Positions 15,573 through 24,092 of a stretch of DNA of 31,161 nt are shown piece after piece. A model generated the notes under the pieces. The model saw nothing but the letters and a program-made list of their open reading frames with translations. It was not told the DNA's origin and did not search any database. Positions within the stretch are counted from its first letter, which is position 1. Each line of letters begins with the position of its first letter. The DNA is from an uncultured Erysipelotrichaceae bacterium. GTDB taxonomy: Bacteria; Bacillota_I; Bacilli_A; RF39; UBA660. The stretch lies in contig CACZSX010000045.1 of the NCBI GenBank assembly GCA_902783915.1, positions 1 through 31,161 of the forward strand. The letters are read 5' to 3'. The translations under genes were made by a program, and so were the position numbers.

Positions 15573-16102
15573 TCACAACGAGTAGAAATACTATTCAAAT
15601 CTGTGCTTAAGCATTTGTAATCACTATATTTTCCATTCCCAATCAAATTAATAATCATACTGCCATCTAAACCAACATACAATTCACATTTCGAATATAA
15701 ATTATCATCTAATTTTATATAATCTTCACACTTAAAAATTTCTTTATTTGGGTTTTCAATCAAATCTTTTTCTGCTTCAATTAATATATTTTTTGCAGTT
15801 GCTCTAAATGAATTTATTTGTGCCATGTTAAAAATGTTTTTTACTTGTGGTAATGCCTTTGAAAAACCAAATATAAGCATAATAATTATAAATAATTCTG
15901 CTACTAAACTTGAATATACTAATATGCTTTTACTCTTTATATTAAATAAACATAATATAAATATTACTATTGAAGATACTACTAAATATATTGGCCATTG
16001 ATTTGCTAAAAATAAAATTAAATTTAATATACTTAAAACCATTAAAACAACATATAACCATTCTTTACTTTTTTCTATTTTTTTACTATTTTTCTTTTTC
16101 AT
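15569..16102 (-). CDS. small membrane protein with cysteine-containing C-terminal domain
   Basis: A 177-residue protein that I do not recognise. After a basic start there are three membrane helices (about 15-34, 36-54, 58-83), then about 90 residues outside the membrane with four cysteines (in FKCEDY, YSKCELY, YKCLS and at the end). The stretch NSFRATAKNILIEAEKDL followed by short Cys-bearing strands faintly recalls the globular part of pilin-like proteins; this is a guess. It has its own promoter, an AGGAGG ribosome site and a strong terminator, so it is an independent unit. It sits alone between two copies of the tmcAL 3' end, so it may be cargo of an insertion. Confidence 0.7.
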   Translation of the reverse strand: MKKKNSKKIEKSKEWLYVVLMVLSILNLILFLANQWPIYLVVSSIVIFILCLFNIKSKSILVYSSLVAELFIIIMLIFGFSKALPQVKNIFNMAQINSFRATAKNILIEAEKDLIENPNKEIFKCEDYIKLDDNLYSKCELYVGLDGSMIINLIGNGKYSDYKCLSTDLNSISTRCE

Positions 16103-16132
16103 ATTTCCTCCTAAAGTATTACTACATAATAT

Positions 16133-16161
16133 ACTATAATATAAATATATAAAAATGTAAA
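16133..16161 (-). promoter_or_regulatory. promoter of the membrane-protein gene
   Basis: TTTACA (16156-16161), 17 bases, TATAGT (16133-16138) on the minus strand. The -35 box abuts the second tmcAL-tail copy. Confidence 0.55.
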
Positions 16162-16167
16162 TGAATG

Positions 16168-16217
16168 TATAAGAAAAAAATTAAATAATCTTATTGAGAT
16201 TAATTAATTCTTTTTTT
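16168..16217 (+). pseudogene. direct repeat copy 2: fossil 3' end of a tmcAL gene
   Basis: 47 of 50 bases match the tmcAL tail. Read in the same frame it gives CIRKKLNNLIEIN and stop, against SIRKELNNPIEIN in the intact gene. Weaker similarity reaches back to about 16150, where the frame is then broken by stops. It has no start and cannot be a working gene. A T-run follows, but the terminator stem has lost a pair. Confidence 0.75.
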
Positions 16218-16220
16218 CTT

Positions 16221-16709
16221 TTATACTGCAGGACCTTCTGTAAAGTATCCTGGTTTATTATTTGTTCCATCAATTATAGCATATGGTTTATTCAAATGAT
16301 TTGCATCAAAATGAGTTCCATTTCCACCAACTAGATTTGTATTACCACCAAATAGCTTTGCACTATTCGCTAAATTTGTTGTAACAAATTTGTCACTTAC
16401 ATATATTGTTGTTAACATTGGCGTATTTCTAAATAGTACATTCATATTTGTTACATTTTTAGTATCCCAACCTGTTAAATCTAATGTTACTAGGTTTGGC
16501 ATTGCATCAAACATTCCACCTATATTTGCAGCATTAATTTCTCCAAAATTTGATATTCCAATAATTTCTGTAGCCTCTGCTTTGTTAAACATATATGTCA
16601 TTTGAACAACGTTTTTCATATAATAACTTGATACATCTATACTTGTTGCTTTTGATGAATTAAACATATGCATTGTATTTACAATGGGTTTATTATTTAC
16701 GTAAACCAT
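16221..16709 (-). pseudogene. C-terminal fragment of a BspA/DUF285-type surface repeat protein
   Basis: 162 residues made of the 26-residue-type repeats seen in BspA-like surface proteins: MKNVVQMTYMFNKAEAT, MPNLVTLDLTGWDTKNVTNMNVLF, MLTTIYVS, ending in the usual NKPGYFTEG. Such proteins are secreted and much longer, with a signal peptide and N-terminal domain; none is present. The only start is an ATG one base after the upstream pseudouridine synthase stop, with no ribosome site of its own beyond coding sequence. It is therefore most likely a headless remnant, although coupled translation into a cytosolic protein cannot be excluded. Base composition looks slightly richer in G+C than the neighbours. 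Confidence 0.65.
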
Positions 16710-16710
16710 T

Positions 16711-17334
16711 TCATTTAAAATTTGGATAATATTTGAATTCCATTATTTCATCCTTTACTGGATGCTTAAATTTCAATTTATATGCCCATAAATGTATTTG
16801 AATGCCTTCTTTATCTATTCCATATTTTTGATCTCCATATATTGGATATCCATGATGTGATAATTGCACTCTTATTTGATGATGTCTCCCTGTTAATAGA
16901 TTTATATCAATTAATGAGAAATTATTTCTATATTCAATTAAATTATATTCTAAAATGGATTCTTTACCATCTTCTCTAACATATGATGTATTAGTTTTTT
17001 CATCTTTATATAATTTATCAATTAATACTTCATGTTCCATTACATGGTTATGTACTAGAGCCATATATCTTTTTTCTATTTTCTTTTCTCTAATTAAATT
17101 AGAAAGTCTAGATGCAGCCTTACTAGTTTTTGCAAATACCATTACTCCACCTACAGGTCTATCTAGTCTGTGAACTAGACCTAAATATACATTTCCTGGT
17201 TTATTATATTTTTCTTTTAAATAAGATTTAATCATTGTAAGTAAATCTATATCTTTACTAGAATCTTCTTGTACAGGTATATTATAGTCTTTTACTACTA
17301 CTATAATATGATTATCTTCATATAATATTTTCAT
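16711..17334 (-). CDS. RluA-family pseudouridine synthase
   Basis: Isomerises uridine to pseudouridine in rRNA or tRNA. The 207 residues contain the catalytic motif HRLDRPVGG (55-63, Asp58), then FAKTSKAAS, the RNA-contact motif GRHHQIRVQL and PIYGDQKYG. There is no N-terminal S4 domain, and the protein is short for RluD, closer to the compact YhcT/RluA type; the target site cannot be told. Start ATG 17334 overlaps the methyltransferase stop as ATGA. Last intact gene of the smc operon. Confidence 0.92.
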   Translation of the reverse strand: MKILYEDNHIIVVVKDYNIPVQEDSSKDIDLLTMIKSYLKEKYNKPGNVYLGLVHRLDRPVGGVMVFAKTSKAASRLSNLIREKKIEKRYMALVHNHVMEHEVLIDKLYKDEKTNTSYVREDGKESILEYNLIEYRNNFSLIDINLLTGRHHQIRVQLSHHGYPIYGDQKYGIDKEGIQIHLWAYKLKFKHPVKDEIMEFKYYPNFK

Positions 17335-18179
17335 TTTTCCCATCTTCCATATATACCACAAGGAAGTATTATATCACTATTTTTTAAAGGTAAACCTACT
17401 TCTCCAGATGTTACAGTACCTTTATTTTTTATTGTTATTTTTAATATATTTTCTAATACTTTAGGAGATAGACCTGTAGTATAACTATTTATTAAAAAGA
17501 ATAATGGATCATCGCTTAATACTTCGGTACATAGTTTTACCAATTTAAATAAATCAGTTTCTATATTCCAAACTTCACCATTAGCACCCCTTCCATAACT
17601 AGGTGGATCCATTATAATTGCATCATACTTATTTCCCCTTCTTATTTCTCTTTCTACAAATTTTACTACATCATCTACTATATATCTTACACTTCTATCA
17701 CTTAATCGAGAAGAATTAACATTTTCTTTAGCCCAAGATACCATGCCTTTTGATGAATCTACATGACATACGCTTGCTCCTGCATATAAGCATGCAACAG
17801 TTGCACCACCTGTATATGCAAATAAATTAAGTACTTTAATATCTCTTTTTGAATTTTTTATTTTATCTATCATATAATCCCAATTAACTGCTTGTTCTGG
17901 GAATAGACCAGTGTGTTTAAAACTCATCGGTTTAATATTAAATATTAAATCTTTATATTTTATTTGCCAATTATCATCTAATTTATGCTTATATTCCCAG
18001 TGACCGCCGCCTTTATTACTTCTGTGATATATAGCATCATAAGAACCAAAACCATTATCATTATCCCATATTATTTGTGGATCTGGTCTTACTAAGATGT
18101 ACTTACCCCATCTTTCTTTTTTCATACCATTTTTCATTTCTAATAGTTCATAATCAGTCCAATTACTTGCTAATTTCAT
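17331..18179 (-). CDS. class I SAM-dependent RNA methyltransferase, RlmI/RlmK-like
   Basis: A 282-residue methyltransferase. SAM-binding motif NLFAYTGGATVACLYAGA (about 116-133), then HVDSSKGMVSWAKEN, and the catalytic-type DPPSYGRG (about 189-196). These motifs match the family that methylates cytosine C5 or guanine in 23S rRNA, but the N-terminal PUA domain of RlmI is absent. DPPSY without a visible catalytic cysteine partner leaves the base undetermined. Start ATG 18179 has GGGTG upstream, and the gene overlaps the preceding one by 17 bases. With the following pseudouridine synthase it forms a small RNA-modification pair. Confidence 0.85.
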   Translation of the reverse strand: MKLASNWTDYELLEMKNGMKKERWGKYILVRPDPQIIWDNDNGFGSYDAIYHRSNKGGGHWEYKHKLDDNWQIKYKDLIFNIKPMSFKHTGLFPEQAVNWDYMIDKIKNSKRDIKVLNLFAYTGGATVACLYAGASVCHVDSSKGMVSWAKENVNSSRLSDRSVRYIVDDVVKFVEREIRRGNKYDAIIMDPPSYGRGANGEVWNIETDLFKLVKLCTEVLSDDPLFFLINSYTTGLSPKVLENILKITIKNKGTVTSGEVGLPLKNSDIILPCGIYGRWEK

Positions 18180-20550
18180 TTTTTTCACCCACTTTACTAT
18201 TTGGCAGTTTCGTGTTTTCATCTATCAAAGCATTTTCATATCCATAACAATTACTATCTGATTCTATATTTGCACCTCTTAAATCACATCCGGATAAATC
18301 TTTGAATGAAATATTATCATCATCAAAAGAAGCATTACTTAAATCTTTATTATAGACTTTTTGTGGATTTATGCTTATATTTGTACCTCTAAAATCTAAC
18401 CCACTTACTTTTAAATTTGTTGATGATAACATTGCAAGATTTATATGTTTTAAATATGGAATGAAATCTTTATTAAATTCTCTGTAATCATTACTATTTA
18501 TTAATAATATTTCCTCTGGAACATCTATTCTATGAATCATAGATGACACTACTATATCATCCATCTCACCGGACATTGCAACCATTTCATTTGATATTTC
18601 ATCCATTCTTTGTAACATTTCTTTCAATTTTCTTTGAATTAATATTTTTCTTTCTTCTCTTAATTTTTCCTCTTTTTCTTTTTCTTTAAAACTTTCTATT
18701 GCTTTCTTTCTTAATATTTCCTTTTCATCTTCATATGATTTTTTTTCCTGCTTTTCAGCATATTTTGCTTCTTTAATTTTTGTAGTTACGTTATATATAT
18801 CACCTATAAAATATCTATTTAATGCATTTTTTACGATAATTGGATACTTTTCCATCATTTCACTAGCAAATAATGCTTTTTCTGATATATAACAATCTCT
18901 ATCTTTATCATATAGCCATTTTATCTTTTTTGTCTCATACCATTCGTTATTAAATCTTACAAATTTTCTACCCTTTACTTTATATTCTTTATAATATTGA
19001 ACTGTCATTTTCGAAATACCTTTAGTACTAATTCTATATACATTGCCAGTTGGTTCTAATGCTTTTAATGAATACAATTTATCAAGAGCCCATGCATCCA
19101 GATCACATACTTTATCTTGTGGATATTCACCATATTCAAAGTCTTCCTTTTTTAATGATGAATCTTTTATAATTGGTCTTATTCCATTGCCATTATACAT
19201 TGATTTTGAAAAATCTGATGATTCCATACTATACTCAAAACCCATCTTACCTTCCAAATTAAAATATGGCATTTGAGAAATATTTTTTTCTATAATAGCA
19301 TCAGATAATGCATTTTTAAACATCTGTTCTTGTCCTGTACCCACTTCTTTTGATTTTGTATTTTCTCTATTTAATATTCTAATTGCAACATCACTTAATA
19401 CATTTCTTAAATTACTTTTTCCACTAATATAATTTAATAGTTCATCATCAAATGTACCTGAAAGTATAGAATTATTTATAAAACTACTAAAATGATTATT
19501 AATTTCACCTTTAAACTTTTTATCAAAACATAAATCAACTATATAGTAATATGCAAATTTTTCACTAATATTACTTAGTACGTAAGATATACTAATAAAT
19601 TTAATAACATGTAAAATATCGGATTTAATATTTATATTTTCATCATTTGACAACTTAACTAATACATTTTGTGGACAGTTTGGATTGTGTATAATTGCTT
19701 TCTTAACCTCAAAACTGTCACAATTTGATAATTCTTCTAATATCCATGCTGGACAATTGGGATTTGATGCTATTAACTTATCACTACAAAAATCATTTTT
19801 ATATAAATCAATCAAAATATCTTTTGGGCAATTTGGATTGCCTAATATTGCATCACATAAAGCTTCAAATTTTCTTACATTATCTAATTCTCTATTTTCT
19901 TCATCTGTAACAAAGTGATTTGATGTAAGAAATGATGCCATATATTTTTCAAGTTCTTTACTAATTTCTAAAATCTTTTTATATATATAATTTATTCTAT
20001 CCTTTGGACAATTCGGATTACTAATAACATATAGTCTTTCTTCATTATCATAATTATAAAAATTAATACGAGTTGCATATTCTTTTATTATTTCTTTTGG
20101 GCAGTTTGAATTTTTAAGCACAGACTCTTTATCATATTCAAATAATTTTTTTAATACATTGCTAGGACAATTTGGATTTTTAGCTACTGCCTTTTTAACA
20201 TAAGATTCTTTATCATTTGCTAATGTTTCTAATATATTTGCTGGACAATTTAGATTACTTGCAACAGCAAATCTATAACTCCTATTTGAATTTTTTGAAG
20301 CTTTTTCTAATATCCATACTGGACAACTTGGATTATGTATAATAAGCAAATTGATATTAAAATCATTGATACTATATAGTTCTTCTAAGATTTCTTTTGA
20401 ACAGCTTGGATTTCTAGCCACTAATTCTAATGTTATTTGCTTCAACAATTCTGGTGTATTTCCATATAATTCACCCATAATATTTAATGCAGTAATCATA
20501 TTGACATCAATACATTTTAATAGTTCTCTATTTTTTATTACACTATCCAT
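18163..20550 (-). CDS. LRV-repeat and pentapeptide-repeat scaffold protein
   Basis: A 795-residue cytosolic protein with an unusual layout. Residues about 45-300 hold nine LRV-type helical repeats, each marked by N-P-N-C-P or a close variant followed by a helix (about 48, 75, 101, 127, 147, 178, 237, 263, 289); most are 26 residues apart. After a helical stretch comes a domain (about 470-560) opening with EYGEYPQDKV that resembles DUF6273 modules. A Lys/Glu coiled coil follows (about 583-657), then a short pentapeptide-repeat end (about 705-775: LDFRGTN, KDLSNASF, KDLSGCDLRGANI). No enzyme motif is visible, so a binding scaffold is likely. It begins one base after the smc stop with GAGGAG inside smc codons, so it is tightly coupled to smc. 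Confidence 0.8.
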   Translation of the reverse strand: MDSVIKNRELLKCIDVNMITALNIMGELYGNTPELLKQITLELVARNPSCSKEILEELYSINDFNINLLIIHNPSCPVWILEKASKNSNRSYRFAVASNLNCPANILETLANDKESYVKKAVAKNPNCPSNVLKKLFEYDKESVLKNSNCPKEIIKEYATRINFYNYDNEERLYVISNPNCPKDRINYIYKKILEISKELEKYMASFLTSNHFVTDEENRELDNVRKFEALCDAILGNPNCPKDILIDLYKNDFCSDKLIASNPNCPAWILEELSNCDSFEVKKAIIHNPNCPQNVLVKLSNDENINIKSDILHVIKFISISYVLSNISEKFAYYYIVDLCFDKKFKGEINNHFSSFINNSILSGTFDDELLNYISGKSNLRNVLSDVAIRILNRENTKSKEVGTGQEQMFKNALSDAIIEKNISQMPYFNLEGKMGFEYSMESSDFSKSMYNGNGIRPIIKDSSLKKEDFEYGEYPQDKVCDLDAWALDKLYSLKALEPTGNVYRISTKGISKMTVQYYKEYKVKGRKFVRFNNEWYETKKIKWLYDKDRDCYISEKALFASEMMEKYPIIVKNALNRYFIGDIYNVTTKIKEAKYAEKQEKKSYEDEKEILRKKAIESFKEKEKEEKLREERKILIQRKLKEMLQRMDEISNEMVAMSGEMDDIVVSSMIHRIDVPEEILLINSNDYREFNKDFIPYLKHINLAMLSSTNLKVSGLDFRGTNISINPQKVYNKDLSNASFDDDNISFKDLSGCDLRGANIESDSNCYGYENALIDENTKLPNSKVGEKNEISK

Positions 20551-20551
20551 A

Positions 20552-23494
20552 TTATAACTCCTCTAATCTAACACTTACTAATTTAGATACTCCAGATTCT
20601 TGCATTGTAATACCATATAATACATTTGCATATTCCATAGTCTTCTTTTTGTGTGTAATTATAATAAATTGTGTGGATTCTTCCATCTTTTTGATATATT
20701 TACCAAATATATCAACATTTGCTTCATCTAAAGGTGCTTCTACCTCATCTAGTATACAAAATGGTACTGGTTTAACTCTTAATATTGCAAATAATAATGC
20801 AATTGCAGTAAGAGCTTTTTCACCACCTGATAATAATGATATAGATGTTAATTTCTTACCTGGAGGTAATGCTACAATTTCAATTCCAGTATTTAATACA
20901 TCACTTGGATTAGTTAATTTTAATTCTGCATCTCCGCCATTAAATAACTCCTTAAACACTTTCTTAAATTCAACTTGTATATGTTTAAATGTAGTATTAA
21001 ATTCACTAATCATTACTATATCCATTTCTTTTATTATTTCAAGTAATGTATTTTCTGCTTTAAATAAATCATTCTTTTGATTGTTTAAAAATTCATATCT
21101 AGTTTTTACTCTTTCATATTCATCTATTGCACCAAGATTAACTATACCAAGTTCATTAATAATTCTCTTTAATTCATTAACTTTTCTTCTTGCTTCATTA
21201 ACAGGTATAACAAGTACATAATCTCTTTTAGCTTTATCATATGTAATATTATATTCCTCTGTTAATGTATTAAGTAATGTATCTAATTTAACATCTAATC
21301 TACCTACTTTTATTTCTAGTTCTTTTAATTCATTTTGTTTTTTATAATATTCACTACCACTAGTCTTAAATTCATGTTCTAATGCACTTATTTCATCTTG
21401 TACATCTTTAATTAATGTATTAGTCTTATTTATTTCGTTAAGTATAGTTTCTCTTTCTTTAACTTTAGAATAATATTTATCTAATATATTTTCTTCTTCT
21501 TTACTTAAACTAGAATTTAATATATTATTTGTACCATTAATACTATTTTCAATATCAGTTAATTTATCATTAACATTATTTAATTCATTAGTTTTAATAT
21601 TTAATAACTCATCATTATATATTATTTTTCTTTTTAAATTATCTATTTTAATAGTTAATTTATCTAATAATTCATTATTATTATTTATATTTATATTTAA
21701 TATATTTAAATCTTTCTTTAAACTATCATTTTCTTTATTTAATTTATCTAATTCCATTTTATCAAGAATAATACTATTACTCTTTTTATTAATACCGCCA
21801 GTTAAACTACCACCGACATGTATTATCTCACCATCTAATGTAACTATTCTATATTTATGATTAAGTTTCTTACTTATTATATTAGCAATCTTCATATTAT
21901 CTACTACTATAATATTACCCAATTGATTTAATATTATGTTTGTATATTTAGAATCATATTTAACTAAATTAGATGCAATATCAATAAAACCTTTATCATC
22001 CTTTAAAATATTATATATATTTGGATCTATAGTTTTAGGCTCTATTACATTAAGAGGAAAAAATGTAACTCTTCCCAATCCGTTATTCTTTAAATAATTA
22101 ATTGCACTTTCTGCATCTTTTTCAGTTTCAGTAATTATAAATGAAGTACTAAAGCCTAATGCTGTATCAATTGCATTCATGTATTTATCTTCTATTTCAA
22201 CAACATTTCCTATTGCATCACATATACCATTTAATTTTGGATTATTTAATACACTTTTAACTGCATATGAATATTTATCATTATTATCGATTGAATTTTC
22301 TAATAAATTAATTCTATAATCATTATTAGTAATTTTTTTATCAATAATATTATATTCATTAGATAATTTTATTTTTTCGAAATTATATTTATCTAATTCT
22401 TTATTTAATTTATTTAATTCCTCATTAGTAATATCTAAATCTTTATTAACATTTTTTATATCATTTTCTAATATTTCTTTATTATTTTCATATTTTAATT
22501 TATCTTCTTTAAAAGATAATATACTATCATGTAATTTAATATCATCTACTTTATATTTCTGCCTTTCAGATATTATATTCTTTTCACCATTTAATTTTTC
22601 TACTTCTTTAGTAATATTCACTAATTCTTCCTGCTTAGAATATAATTTATCATTTAAATCAGATAACTCAAGTTTTTTCTTAGATAAAGATGCATCAAAA
22701 GAAGTATTAGATGTAGATAATTCTATAATACTTTTATTTAATATTTCTATTTTATTTTTTGATTCATTATAATCTAAATTTAAACTATCCAAATCATGTA
22801 CTATTAAAGATATTTCAATATCTTCTAATTCTTTCTTAGTATTTATATATAAAGTTGCTTTTTCGCTTTGTTCTTTTAAAGGCGTAACTTGTACCTCTAA
22901 TTCATTAATAATATCATTTACTCTATCAATATTATCATGTGTTTTATCTAATTTTCTTTCAGCCTCTTCTTTTCTTTTCTTATATTTTAATACTCCAGCT
23001 GCACTTTCAAATACTACTCTTCTATCTTCCGGTTTTGTACTTATAATATTTGATATATCTCCTTGAGATATAATTGAAAATGATTCTTTTCCACTTCCAC
23101 TATCTATTAATAATTCTATAATATCTTTTAATCTTACTTTTTCATTATTTATAAAGTATTCATTCTCACCAGTTCTATATATTCTTCTTTTAATTGATAC
23201 TTCGGTATAATCAAGTTTCAATGAATGATCACTATTATCAAATACAAGTGTTACGGATGCATGATTTGATGGATTTCTAGTCTTACTACCAGAAAATATA
23301 ACATCAGCCATTTTATCATCCCCTCTTAGAGATTTAACTGATTGTTCTCCTAACACCCAACGAACAGCATCAACAATATTACTTTTACCACTACCATTTG
23401 GTCCTACTACACCAGTAATACCTTTTTCTAGTTCTATATTTATTTTATCTGCAAAAGATTTAAATCCATTCATTTTAATTTGTTTTAATATCAT
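20552..23494 (-). CDS. smc: chromosome segregation ATPase SMC, short-armed
   Basis: Core of the condensin that loops and resolves the chromosome with ScpA and ScpB. Head motifs: Walker A GPNGSGKSN (31-39), signature LSGGEKALTAIA (about 885), Walker B FCILDEVEAPLDE (about 905). The hinge spans about 420-570 (GICDAIGNVVEI, then GGSLTGG). Length is 980, against nearly 1190 in Bacillus: each coiled-coil arm is about 80 residues shorter, while head and hinge are complete. ATG 23494 (MILKQIKM) follows GAAGGTG. A sugar transferase lies between rnc and smc, which are adjacent in many Firmicutes; ftsY does not follow. Confidence 0.96.
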   Translation of the reverse strand: MILKQIKMNGFKSFADKINIELEKGITGVVGPNGSGKSNIVDAVRWVLGEQSVKSLRGDDKMADVIFSGSKTRNPSNHASVTLVFDNSDHSLKLDYTEVSIKRRIYRTGENEYFINNEKVRLKDIIELLIDSGSGKESFSIISQGDISNIISTKPEDRRVVFESAAGVLKYKKRKEEAERKLDKTHDNIDRVNDIINELEVQVTPLKEQSEKATLYINTKKELEDIEISLIVHDLDSLNLDYNESKNKIEILNKSIIELSTSNTSFDASLSKKKLELSDLNDKLYSKQEELVNITKEVEKLNGEKNIISERQKYKVDDIKLHDSILSFKEDKLKYENNKEILENDIKNVNKDLDITNEELNKLNKELDKYNFEKIKLSNEYNIIDKKITNNDYRINLLENSIDNNDKYSYAVKSVLNNPKLNGICDAIGNVVEIEDKYMNAIDTALGFSTSFIITETEKDAESAINYLKNNGLGRVTFFPLNVIEPKTIDPNIYNILKDDKGFIDIASNLVKYDSKYTNIILNQLGNIIVVDNMKIANIISKKLNHKYRIVTLDGEIIHVGGSLTGGINKKSNSIILDKMELDKLNKENDSLKKDLNILNININNNNELLDKLTIKIDNLKRKIIYNDELLNIKTNELNNVNDKLTDIENSINGTNNILNSSLSKEEENILDKYYSKVKERETILNEINKTNTLIKDVQDEISALEHEFKTSGSEYYKKQNELKELEIKVGRLDVKLDTLLNTLTEEYNITYDKAKRDYVLVIPVNEARRKVNELKRIINELGIVNLGAIDEYERVKTRYEFLNNQKNDLFKAENTLLEIIKEMDIVMISEFNTTFKHIQVEFKKVFKELFNGGDAELKLTNPSDVLNTGIEIVALPPGKKLTSISLLSGGEKALTAIALLFAILRVKPVPFCILDEVEAPLDEANVDIFGKYIKKMEESTQFIIITHKKKTMEYANVLYGITMQESGVSKLVSVRLEEL

Positions 23495-23516
23495 ATGTGC
23501 ACCTTCTATCAATAAA

Positions 23517-23545
23517 ATTATACTATAAAATAGGTATTTAAACAA
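23517..23545 (-). promoter_or_regulatory. promoter of the smc operon
   Basis: TTGTTT (23540-23545), 17 bases, TATAAT (23517-23522) on the minus strand, immediately after the terminator of the preceding operon. Confidence 0.6.
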
Positions 23546-23550
23546 GAAAA

Positions 23551-23569
23551 AAGACTATTACATAGTCTT
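23551..23569 (-). terminator. terminator of rnc-sugar transferase
   Basis: Stem AAGACTA / TAGTCTT, 5-base loop, six T. The stem begins within the stop codon of the sugar transferase. Confidence 0.85.
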
Positions 23570-24092
23570 AAAATATTTCTTTTATTATATATATAATTGT
23601 TTTAAAAAATATCTTTAAATCTAAGATAAAATTTAGTTTATTTATATACTCATCATCTAATTCTAATTTTTTCTTATGAGTAAGTGTATATCTGCCATTT
23701 ACTTGCGCAAGTCCGGTAAGACCAGGACGTACTGTATGTCTTAATTTACTATATGGTATTGGAAGTGGATCATTTACTATAAAAGGTCTTGGCCCAATTA
23801 TAGACATATCTCCTTTTAATACATTTATAAATTGCGGTATTTCATCAATACCTACTTTTCTTATAAATCTACTAACTTTAGTTGTTTTTTTACTATCATC
23901 AGCCATAGTCTTAAATTTATATATTTCATATGTTTTTTCATTTAAACCAATTCTTTTTTGCTTAAATATTGCGTTTCCTTTAAACTCTATTTTAGTTATT
24001 ATATACATAATTATATATAGAGGTATAAGTATAAGTATAAATATTAATGATATGATTATATCTAATAATCTTTTTATATACTTCTTATACAT
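23568..24092 (-). CDS. undecaprenyl-phosphate sugar phosphotransferase-like protein (short)
   Basis: Monotopic membrane enzyme family that starts glycan synthesis by placing a sugar phosphate on undecaprenyl phosphate. The 174 residues have one long N-terminal hydrophobic segment with a central Pro (about 9-33), then QKRIGLNEKTYEIYKFKTM, DEIPQFINVLKGDMSIIGPRP and RPGLTGLAQVNGR, all core family motifs. It is about 25 residues shorter than usual. The stretch after KFKTM is reduced, and where most members have the catalytic Asp-Glu pair this one has DDS, so activity is uncertain. It overlaps the end of rnc by 8 bases. No other glycan gene is close. Confidence 0.85.
   Translation of the reverse strand: MYKKYIKRLLDIIISLIFILILIPLYIIMYIITKIEFKGNAIFKQKRIGLNEKTYEIYKFKTMADDSKKTTKVSRFIRKVGIDEIPQFINVLKGDMSIIGPRPFIVNDPLPIPYSKLRHTVRPGLTGLAQVNGRYTLTHKKKLELDDEYINKLNFILDLKIFFKTIIYIIKEIF

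Noticed and set aside
16711..18179. Possible recoding of UGA as Trp, given the very low G+C and mollicute-like gene style.
   Set aside because: UGA ends both the pseudouridine synthase and the methyltransferase at the expected lengths, and conserved Trp residues use UGG.
19672..20410. Regular DNA repeats about 77 bases apart containing GGACAATTTGGATT, which look like an array.
   Set aside because: They are coding: each encodes the NPNCP motif of an LRV repeat in an intact frame. Copies differ and there are no spacers, so this is not a CRISPR.
20649..21080. A 143-codon open frame on the plus strand opposite smc, and similar ones opposite lon, tig, comEB and others.
   Set aside because: No ribosome site or family match, and the opposite strand is a well-supported gene. 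AT-rich coding DNA often leaves such frames open.
557..23545. Longer N-terminal versions of lon, tig, greA, yqeY, yqfC, smc, the methyltransferase and the pseudouridine synthase.
   Set aside because: In each case the extra codons cover the ribosome site or promoter, or overlap the upstream gene, and a better-spaced start follows.
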